Virus record (IMG/VR): IMGVR_UViG_3300042544_003106
Coordinates: 1-36,248 of that record
DNA: 36,248 nucleotides
Strand: one strand, 5' to 3'
From: a virus
This document shows positions 30,843 to 36,248 of the stretch, in pieces. The number at the start of each line of letters is the position of its first letter. Within the stretch, counting starts at the first letter, position 1. The translations under genes were made by a program, and so were the position numbers. The notes below the pieces were generated by a model. That model worked only from the letters and a program-made list of their open reading frames with translations, had not been told where the DNA came from and did no database searches.

Positions 30843-31682
30843 ATGGAATTCCTCAACCTCCACGCCAGCATCCTCGACTCGCCCGAAGTCGTCGGTGCCG
30901 AGCCCATCGACCGCGCCACCTGGCTCATGCTCCTCCGCTACTGCATCGGCCAGGAGAACGGCGGCACCATCGCCGCCTGCCGGCCGTGGAAAGACCGCAA
31001 ATGGCAGCAGCTCGCCCGCGTCTCCCTCTCCGAAGTCAACCGCTCCGGCGACCTCTGGACCTGGCAAGGCGAAGACCTCCACGTCCGCCACTACCCCGTC
31101 TCCCAAGAAGCCGCCGTCCGCGCCAAGCGGGACATCGCCCGATCCAATGGACGTCGCGGTGGGAGACCCAAGGGAAACCCAGAGGAAACCGACGTTGGTT
31201 TCCCGTCGGTTCCCGAAGTCGAACCCAACCCGAACCCGTGCGAAAAGCGTAATGGAAGGGAAGGAAAGGAAAGGGAAGGAACAACGGTACAGCGCACGGG
31301 CGAGGAACCCGACATCCCCGCCCCAAAAGCCGCCGAGGCTCTCGTCGCCGCCTACGTCCGCAATGCCCCCACCCGGCCGGCCCTCGAAGCCGCCACCGAT
31401 TGCCTCCGCCGGCACCACACCAAGCTCGATCCCGCCATGGCCGCCGCGATCCTCGCCGGCACCCGCCTCGCCACCGCCTGCATGCGTGCCTGGCCGCCGG
31501 ACGAGCTGCTCGCCTACGGCCCCAGCGCTGAGACCTTCTTCGGAAATGACCTGTGGCGCCGCACCGCCGACGACTGGACCTCCCGCCGCGAGGCCAAGAA
31601 ACGCCTCGCCCCCACCACCATCGGCGGCAAGCCCGCCCTCACCGACCAAGAACGCGCCGCCCGCCTCGGCGGCAGAGCCTAA
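30843..31682 (+). CDS. Putative phage replication initiator or helicase-loading partner
   Basis: This protein of 279 residues has an N-terminal domain of winged-helix type that resembles phage replication proteins (LDSPEVVGAEPIDRATWLML, then a WKDRKWQQLARVSLSEV helix). A basic, Gly-rich linker follows (ARSNGRRGGRPKGNPEE) and then a helical C-terminal domain. That layout and the DnaC-like gene right after it are those of O/DnaD-like initiators that open the origin and hand the host helicase over. The linker is encoded by purine-rich repeats (31184-31290), a possible origin, as in phage lambda O. Confidence 0.65.
   Translation: MEFLNLHASILDSPEVVGAEPIDRATWLMLLRYCIGQENGGTIAACRPWKDRKWQQLARVSLSEVNRSGDLWTWQGEDLHVRHYPVSQEAAVRAKRDIARSNGRRGGRPKGNPEETDVGFPSVPEVEPNPNPCEKRNGREGKEREGTTVQRTGEEPDIPAPKAAEALVAAYVRNAPTRPALEAATDCLRRHHTKLDPAMAAAILAGTRLATACMRAWPPDELLAYGPSAETFFGNDLWRRTADDWTSRREAKKRLAPTTIGGKPALTDQERAARLGGRA
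31184..31290. other. Candidate replication origin within the initiator gene
   Basis: The stretch contains two overlapping inverted repeats, GGAAACC-GACGTT-GGTTTCC (31184-31203) and AACCGAC...GTCGGTT (31187-31211), and a purine-only run near 31255-31283 built of GGAAA/GGGAA repeats. It codes for the low-complexity linker of the initiator-like protein. Lambda-type phages keep ori in the same spot. No typical AT-rich unwinding stretch is adjacent. Confidence 0.45.
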
Positions 31683-31697
31683 GCCCCACCGAACCCC

Positions 31698-32441
31698 ATG
31701 ACCGCCACCACATCCCCGCCCAAATGCCCTTGCGGTGCCCCTGTCGATCCCGAACTCCTCGAGATCCGCACCTTCCTCCCCTCCCTGTCCCCGGACCTTT
31801 GCACCGCCTGCTACGACCTCGCCAGCCGCGAGGACGAAGCCCGCCTCCAGCGGGACATCGACGCCGCCGAGAACCGCCAGCGCCTCGCCCGGCTCGACGT
31901 CATCCCGCCCAAGATCCTCGCCACCGACCTCGCGCACCCCACCTTCAACAAGGCCCTCTTCCTTTCCTGCCAAGGCTGGACCCCGGAAAGCCGACGCTGG
32001 CTCGTCCTCCACGGCCCTCCTGGCTCCTGCAAGACCCGCATCGCCGGCACCGTCGCCAAGCGCCTGATCCTCGCCGGCCACGCTGTCACCTGGACCACCG
32101 CCGGCAAGCTCCAGGAAACCGTCGAGGAACTCCACTCCTACGCCAAGGCCGACGAAGCCCTCCGCGCCGCCGCCCGCTCTCGCCTCCGCGTCTGGAAAGA
32201 GTCCGGCATCCTCGTCCTCGACGACCTCGGCAAGAACACCTGGACCCCCTCGCTCGAGGCCAAGCTCTTCGAACTCATCGACCACCGCGAAACCCACTGG
32301 CTTCCCACCATCCTCACCTCCAACCGCCCCATTGCCCACCTCGTCGATGACATGAGCGCCGACCGCGGAGGCCCCATCATCGGCCGCATCCTCGAAGCCG
32401 CCCGCGGCTGGATCTTCGAGGCCAAAGCTATCCCAGCTTGA
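31698..32441 (+). CDS. DnaC-like helicase loader (AAA+ ATPase)
   Basis: This protein of 247 residues has a zinc-finger-like N-terminus (CPCG, then CTACY) followed by an AAA+ domain. Walker A is GPPGSCKT at residues 106-113 and Walker B is ILVLDDLG at 171-178. The sensor-like strand LPTILTSNRP (Asn in sensor I) and an Arg-rich C-terminus follow. These proteins deliver the host DnaB helicase to the phage origin. The gene follows the initiator-like gene directly, and no phage helicase or primase is present, so replication probably depends on the host replisome. Confidence 0.88.
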   Translation: MTATTSPPKCPCGAPVDPELLEIRTFLPSLSPDLCTACYDLASREDEARLQRDIDAAENRQRLARLDVIPPKILATDLAHPTFNKALFLSCQGWTPESRRWLVLHGPPGSCKTRIAGTVAKRLILAGHAVTWTTAGKLQETVEELHSYAKADEALRAAARSRLRVWKESGILVLDDLGKNTWTPSLEAKLFELIDHRETHWLPTILTSNRPIAHLVDDMSADRGGPIIGRILEAARGWIFEAKAIPA

Positions 32442-32466
32442 ACGCCACAATGGAGGCACCGAACGC

Positions 32467-32754
32467 ATGAGCACGAATCCACCAAAAGACGTTGTAGAGG
32501 TTGCCTCGCATGACTTGTTCGGCAGGTTGAGGCGAGATGAATACCCGGAATATTACGCCGGAATCTCTGAAAACGGAGGGGCAATATGGACCAGTGCCGC
32601 CAGTCACGCGACGATGATCTGGCACGAATCACTTCCGGCGACAGTGGCAACCATCCGGCAATCTCCGTGGCTCCGATCAATCAAGGGGCTGCGGTGGGAA
32701 ATCTCTCTGCCGAACAGAGAATTATCCCAACCCCCAAGTGTCGTTAACACCTAA
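32467..32754 (+). CDS. Low-GC accessory protein
   Basis: This protein of 95 residues is not recognised. Unlike most genes here it has a clear Shine-Dalgarno (GGAGG, about ten bases before the ATG) and mixed codon use with many A/T-ending codons. It contains a DLFGRLRRDEYPEYYAG segment and ends SVVNT. The last 18 bases match the end of the gene at 35841, which ends SVDNT. The composition and the shared tail suggest it arrived as a moron-type insertion after the loader gene. Confidence 0.65.
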   Translation: MSTNPPKDVVEVASHDLFGRLRRDEYPEYYAGISENGGAIWTSAASHATMIWHESLPATVATIRQSPWLRSIKGLRWEISLPNRELSQPPSVVNT

Positions 32755-32759
32755 CCCCT
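32736..32759. repeat. 24-base direct repeat, copy 1 (AAGTGTCG-T-TAACACC...)
   Basis: It matches 36038-36061 with one mismatch. Both copies span the stop codon of a low-GC accessory gene and continue five bases beyond it. The inner part is a near palindrome (GTGT-N5-ACAC). Confidence 0.8.
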
Positions 32760-32766
32760 CCCCGCC

Positions 32767-32910
32767 ATGACATTCAAAACCGTCGAATCCGTCCTCGCCG
32801 CCTTTGAACTTGCCGCCCGCCAGGCCGGGCATTCCCGCAACACCCGGCGCTCCTATCTCACCACCGTGGAAGAATTCACCACGATCATCCCCTTCCGCCG
32901 CACCGCCTGA
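32767..32910 (+). CDS. 47-residue fragment resembling a tyrosine-recombinase core-binding domain
   Basis: Thirteen bases after the previous gene, an ATG opens a 47-residue frame with good codon bias. The stretch TVESVLAAFELAARQAGHSR followed by NTRRSYLTTVEEF resembles the SAM-like N-terminal core-binding domain of integrases and integron-type recombinases (S-x-NT-x-x-x-Y). The catalytic domain is absent and a TGA follows. It could be a decayed integrase, a small DNA-binding protein made from one, or a chance likeness. Confidence 0.45.
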   Translation: MTFKTVESVLAAFELAARQAGHSRNTRRSYLTTVEEFTTIIPFRRTA

Positions 32911-32928
32911 CCTGATACCTTTCCCACC

Positions 32929-33306
32929 ATGGCCCCGCTCGATCTCCTCCTATCCATCCGCCGCGCCGGCCTGCCGGACGATGCCGCGCGCGTCCTCTTC
33001 GCCGTCGCCTCCGGCGTCTGCCGCTACGGGGCCATCCAGACATCCACCGGCCTCACCGAGTTCCAGACCCGCCGCATGCTGGCAAATCTCCGCGAGCGCG
33101 GGGCCATCCGCGTCGTCCTCTCCCCCAGCGCCGGCCATGGCCATGGTGCCGGCAAGCTCTCCATCTACTCCATCACCGCGGAAGGCATCGCCCTCGTCCG
33201 CAGCATCTTCGAGCAGCACCCGCCCGGCCACGCCCACCGCCGGCCGCCCGGTGCCCCGCTCCCGCTCCGCTTGAATGCCGCCGATGGCTTTTCATTCTTG
33301 GCATGA
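32929..33306 (+). CDS. Winged-helix protein 4
   Basis: This protein of 125 residues has the winged-helix order AARVLFAVASGVCRYGAIQT, GLTEFQTRRMLANLRERGAI, then a wing with a His/Gly-rich turn (SAGHGHGAGKLSIYSITAEG). The Pro/Arg-rich C-terminus looks unstructured. It lies right before the terminase small subunit, overlapping its start as ATGA at 33303-33306. It may control the packaging operon, but its position could be accidental. Confidence 0.72.
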   Translation: MAPLDLLLSIRRAGLPDDAARVLFAVASGVCRYGAIQTSTGLTEFQTRRMLANLRERGAIRVVLSPSAGHGHGAGKLSIYSITAEGIALVRSIFEQHPPGHAHRRPPGAPLPLRLNAADGFSFLA

Positions 33307-33767
33307 ATTCCCACCCGCCACTGCCCAAGGACCCGCGCGCCCAGCGCTTCGCCGACCTCCGCCTCCGCGGGGCCAGCCTCATCGATGCCTACCAGCAGGC
33401 CGGCTACAAATCCACCCGCACGTCTTCCAGCAATGCCAAGAAGCTCGAGAAGCGCCCCGACGTCCAGGCCTACCTCGACGCCATCCGGCACGCAAACGCC
33501 ACCGAGGCCCGCATCGATCGCGCCGCCCTCATTCGCTACTGCGAAGACATCCTCCTCACTCCTCTTAGCAAGATCGACGACTCCCACGTCCTCTGCCAGG
33601 AGTTCCGCGAGAACGAGGCCACCGGCGAGCGCGTTGTCAAGATGCCCGGCAAGCTCCTCGCCGCCAAGCAGCTCGCCGAACTCCACGGCTGGAACAAGCC
33701 GCAGGAAGTGAAAATCGAAGCCGGGGACAAACTCGCCGACATCATCCGGAGGGTCCGCATGCGATGA
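33303..33767 (+). CDS. terS: Terminase small subunit
   Basis: This protein of 154 residues has the typical TerS layout: an N-terminal HTH (QRFADLRLRGASLIDAYQQA, then STRTSSSNAKKLEKRPDVQA) that recognises phage DNA, a central helical oligomerisation part, and a C-terminal part with WNKPQEVKIEAGDKLADIIR. It resembles the Terminase_2/Nu1-type small subunits of BPP-1-like phages. Position 5' of the large subunit supports this. One small gene is inserted between the two subunits. Confidence 0.8.
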   Translation: MNSHPPLPKDPRAQRFADLRLRGASLIDAYQQAGYKSTRTSSSNAKKLEKRPDVQAYLDAIRHANATEARIDRAALIRYCEDILLTPLSKIDDSHVLCQEFRENEATGERVVKMPGKLLAAKQLAELHGWNKPQEVKIEAGDKLADIIRRVRMR

Positions 33768-33976
33768 CCAGAATTTGTCAACGGTGCGGCTTTGTCTTCA
33801 CTGCTGAAACCAGGCGGCGCTTTGTTTGTGACGATTGCAAACATACGGCCAAAATCGCGCGAGTGGAGAATCATAGGATGTATAGCCGCCGGTATTATTA
33901 CGCCTGCAAAGAAAGGAAGGCCGCCGCGTTTTCCGCATGGGTGGCCGACATCGAAAAAGAACTCTCAGGCCGATGA
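33764..33976 (+). CDS. Zinc-ribbon protein between the terminase subunits
   Basis: This protein of 70 residues carries two CxxC pairs (CQRCGFVFTAETRRRFVCDDC) followed by a basic, Tyr-rich helix (HRMYSRRYYYACKERK). The arrangement is like the zinc-ribbon N-terminus of HNH-type or homing endonucleases, but no HNH motif is present. Codon use is much lower in GC than in the terminase genes (ttt, aga, tat). It overlaps both subunits by ATGA and could have been left by an insertion, or could be a packaging accessory. Confidence 0.6.
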   Translation: MTRICQRCGFVFTAETRRRFVCDDCKHTAKIARVENHRMYSRRYYYACKERKAAAFSAWVADIEKELSGR

Positions 33977-35544
33977 CCGACCTCTCCCCCGCCGACCTCC
34001 TCGACCTCGACGCCAAGCTCGCCGATCCCGTCTGGCGGCTCTGCCACCTCTACGAGGTGAAGGACGCCAAAACCGGCCGCATGGTCCCCTTCGTCCCCAG
34101 CGGCGAGCAGCTCGACATCATCCACGCCGTCCACGTCCGCGGGGAGCGCGCTATCCTCATCCTCAAGGCCCGCCAGCTTGGCATGTCCACAGTCATCAAT
34201 CTGATCCTCGCCGACGAGGCCATCTGGTCGGAGGGATTCCAAGGCAGCATCGTGGACCAGACCCAAGGCGATGCCACCCTCAAGCTCCGCCACAAGGTCA
34301 AGGCCGCCTTCGAGTCGATGCCGGACCTCCTCAAGGAATCCTTCGAAGTGGTGAAGGCCAACGACTCCGAGTTCGCCGTCCGCATGAAGGGCGCCCGCGT
34401 CGATCAGACCTCCACCATCTTCGGCGGCATGAACGCCCGCGGCGGCACCAACCAGATGCTCCACATCTCCGAGTGGGGACCCATCCAGCACAAGGACCCC
34501 GTCCGCTCCGAGGAAATCATGACCGGCGCCCTCCCCTCCGCCAAGGAAGGCGTCGTCTTCATCGAGACCACCTGGATGGGCGGCAAGCGCGGCCACCTCT
34601 GGAACCTCACCGATCGCGCCATGACCACCCGGCCGGAGGACATGACCGTCGCCGACTTCCACCTCTACTTCTTCCCCTGGTGGCGGGATCCCGCCTATTC
34701 GCTCGAGGGGAATGCCGCTCAGATCGATGCCGAGACCACCGCCTACTTCATCACCAAGAGCGCGGAGACCGGCCACCTCTTCACCCCGGGCCAGCGCCTC
34801 TGGTATTACAAGGTCGCCCTGCCCAAGGGCCTCGCCCGCTTCGCCGAGTTCCCCACCACGCTCGACGAATGCTTCATGGCCCCTGTGCCCGGTGCCATCT
34901 TCGCCCGCTTCGTGGACAAGGCCAAGGCCGAGGGGCGCGTCATCAATTTCCCCTGGGACCGCTCCACCCTCGTCCACACCTCATGGGACCTCGGCAGCCC
35001 GAAGAACACCCGCACCGTCTACTTCCAGTTCGTCGGCCGCGAGATCCACATCATCGACCACGACACCGGCCTCGACCTCGAGCCCGCCGGCCGCGTTTCC
35101 CACATGCTCGGCAAGGGTTACAACCTTGGCACCCACTTTTTCCCCCACGATGCCGCCGCGCAGGAAAAGAGCGGCAAGAACTTCGAGCAGCAGATGCGCG
35201 AGGCCGGCCTCGAAAACATCCGCATCGTCCCCCGCTGCCGCGAAATCTGGCCCGGCATCAACAAGGCCGCCGAACTCTTCCCCCGCTGCGTCTTCCACAA
35301 GGACCGCTGCGCCGCCCTCCTCGAAAGCCTGGAGTGCTACCACACCAAGGAAGAGCGCACCAGCGGCCACCAGACCAGCATCCCCGTCCACGACTGGAGC
35401 AGCCACGATGCCGACGCCTTCCGCATGATGGCCGAGGCCATCCTCAACGGCCTCGCCAAAGGCCACGCCGAAATCATCCGCGACACCCGCCCCGCCAACC
35501 AACGCCAGACCAAAGCCTCCGCCGGCCGGTATACCAGGAGATGA
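33973..35544 (+). CDS. terL: Terminase large subunit
   Basis: This protein of 523 residues is the packaging motor and nuclease. The Walker A-like motif is KARQLGMS (Lys65, Ser72), the Walker B-like glutamate is in LHISEWG (Glu167), and the nuclease aspartate is in SWDLGSPKN (Asp339), followed by further acidic residues near the end (HDWSSHDADAFRM). The length is normal. I chose ATG 33973 because it overlaps the previous stop (ATGA) and the upstream frame is not convincing. It works with the small subunit (33303) and the portal (489). Confidence 0.92.
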   Translation: MTDLSPADLLDLDAKLADPVWRLCHLYEVKDAKTGRMVPFVPSGEQLDIIHAVHVRGERAILILKARQLGMSTVINLILADEAIWSEGFQGSIVDQTQGDATLKLRHKVKAAFESMPDLLKESFEVVKANDSEFAVRMKGARVDQTSTIFGGMNARGGTNQMLHISEWGPIQHKDPVRSEEIMTGALPSAKEGVVFIETTWMGGKRGHLWNLTDRAMTTRPEDMTVADFHLYFFPWWRDPAYSLEGNAAQIDAETTAYFITKSAETGHLFTPGQRLWYYKVALPKGLARFAEFPTTLDECFMAPVPGAIFARFVDKAKAEGRVINFPWDRSTLVHTSWDLGSPKNTRTVYFQFVGREIHIIDHDTGLDLEPAGRVSHMLGKGYNLGTHFFPHDAAAQEKSGKNFEQQMREAGLENIRIVPRCREIWPGINKAAELFPRCVFHKDRCAALLESLECYHTKEERTSGHQTSIPVHDWSSHDADAFRMMAEAILNGLAKGHAEIIRDTRPANQRQTKASAGRYTRR

Positions 35545-35556
35545 CCAAGCCACGCC

Positions 35557-35844
35557 ATGACTGAGTCCGATGCACCAAGCCCGCCCGATAAAATGCCACC
35601 CTCCGCGTGTTCTGCTTGCGGCGGGGACCCCTTCGCAATGCAAGCAGCCAAGGCCGCGTGGAACACGCTGGTCCGCGAGAACGAACGCCTGCGCGATGCC
35701 CGGGCAAAAGCAGAGAACGCCGCCTGTCTCCATGACTTGAAAATCGCCATGATGGAACAGGACATCGCCGTCATCCGCAAAATCATCACCAAAGGCGGAA
35801 CCTCTGCCGACATCCTCAAATTTTTAGACACTCCAGAAGCATGA
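35557..35844 (+). CDS. Hypothetical protein with zinc-like CxxC and coiled coil
   Basis: This protein of 95 residues has a Pro-rich N-terminus with SACSACGGD, then a long helix (NTLVRENERLRDARAKAENA) with coiled-coil pattern, and a short C-terminal domain. Codon use is mixed. It lies 12 bases after TerL and overlaps the next start as ATGA at 35841-35844. The function is unknown. It could assist packaging or be an accessory gene. Confidence 0.6.
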   Translation: MTESDAPSPPDKMPPSACSACGGDPFAMQAAKAAWNTLVRENERLRDARAKAENAACLHDLKIAMMEQDIAVIRKIITKGGTSADILKFLDTPEA

Positions 35845-36056
35845 CAACTGACCAGAAAACCATGGCCGCCGCCGATTGGGACAAGATCGAGCGGGAAACC
35901 GTCGAAAAGATCCGCTTGCTCAAGGCCGCCGTTCAAGGGCTGGAACCTGGCCCTGTCACCGAAAAGGTGTGCGCCGAACTGATCTTGCCGGCGCTATCCA
36001 TCCTCGCGCGATTTAACCAGTGCGTCACCGTAGATGAAAGTGTCGATAACACCTAA
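35841..36056 (+). CDS. Hypothetical protein with repeat-encoded C-terminus
   Basis: This protein of 71 residues is mainly helical (WDKIERETVEKIRLLKAAVQ, then CAELILPALSILARF). It ends in SVDNT, encoded by the direct repeat that also ends the gene at 32467. The next gene starts inside its last codons (36034-36056, 23 bases overlap). No family was recognised. Confidence 0.6.
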   Translation: MTTDQKTMAAADWDKIERETVEKIRLLKAAVQGLEPGPVTEKVCAELILPALSILARFNQCVTVDESVDNT

Positions 36057-36248
36057 CCCCTACCACCTCGCCGAGGCCTGGCACCGCCGCCTCGGCTGCC
36101 ACCTCACCTTCGCCGAGGTGATCGAGGCCCACGGCCAGATGGGCTACGTCCACAGCACCCCGGAGGTCTTCGTCATGGCCCGCCGGGTCGAGGCGGATTG
36201 GCAGGACGACCGCCTCTGCGACTTGCAATTCACCGCCCCCGCCCCCGC
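36034..36248 (+). CDS. Hypothetical phage protein, 5' part of a gene that wraps around
   Basis: From ATG 36034 the frame reads MKVSITPNPYHLAEAWHRRL and continues through the terminal repeat to the stop at 257 when the ends are joined (about 120 residues in total). Bases 36244-36248 differ from the start of the window and should not be trusted. The start overlaps the previous gene by 23 bases and lies inside the direct repeat. There is no recognisable domain. Confidence 0.7.
   Translation, partial: MKVSITPNPYHLAEAWHRRLGCHLTFAEVIEAHGQMGYVHSTPEVFVMARRVEADWQDDRLCDLQFTAPAP
36038..36061. repeat. 24-base direct repeat, copy 2 (AAGTGTCG-A-TAACACC...)
   Basis: It matches 32736-32759 with one mismatch. 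It spans the stop of the gene at 35841 and the first codons of the wrap-around gene. Flanking sequence shows no further similarity. Confidence 0.8.
36140..36243. repeat. Terminal repeat, copy at window end
   Basis: These bases are identical to 1-104. The last five bases of the window (36244-36248) depart from the expected sequence and produce a short GCCCCC repeat, as often seen at contig ends. Confidence 0.9.

Overview
The window looks like one complete temperate podovirus genome of about 36.1 kb. Bases 1-104 recur at 36140-36243, and one gene (start 36034, stop 257) runs across the join, so the molecule is probably circular or circularly permuted. The virion genes follow the Bordetella BPP-1/T7-like short-tailed plan: head-tail connector portal, Bbp19-like protein, scaffold, capsid, tail tubular A and B, internal virion proteins, fibre. 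An integrase makes it temperate. No RNA polymerase, DNA polymerase, primase, reverse transcriptase or CI-type repressor is visible. The host is probably a high-GC bacterium: third positions are almost all G or C, and most starts lack a Shine-Dalgarno and follow C/A-rich sequence. Verrucomicrobiota is a guess from that style, not a demonstrated host.

Layout: (1) 33303-36248 plus 1-257: packaging genes (TerS, zinc-ribbon protein, TerL) and small accessory ORFs. (2) 292-5702: head genes. The capsid has a long structured leader and the capsid and decoration genes are flanked by strong hairpins. (3) 5782-11570: tail tubular proteins, a cupin-like protein and internal virion proteins. (4) 11611-20379: one 2,922-codon polyvalent protein frame with a HEETH metallopeptidase-like motif, an ADP-ribosyltransferase-like module and a channel-like C-terminus. 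Its modules are separated by repeated FSLG(S/R)R linkers, and it contains a 38-codon stretch whose real frame is +1. (5) 20494-24692: SGNH-hydrolase tail fibre and lysis genes. (6) 24693-27064: candidate tRNA-type attP, leftward integrase, a small membrane protein, and two divergent ribbon-helix-helix proteins around a 17-bp palindrome, the likely lysogeny switch. (7) 27172-33306: tightly overlapped early genes (excisionase-like HTH, RusA-like nuclease, four small winged-helix proteins, a replication initiator-like protein and a DnaC-like helicase loader).

How it works together: the RHH pair probably controls the rightward early operon. That operon makes the excision, replication and regulatory proteins and recruits the host replisome through the loader. 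Late genes appear to share a 19-bp promoter-like motif found only before the portal group (241), the capsid (4049) and the fibre (20441). The most unusual parts are the mosaic giant protein, that late motif, the RHH switch and the set of winged-helix proteins.
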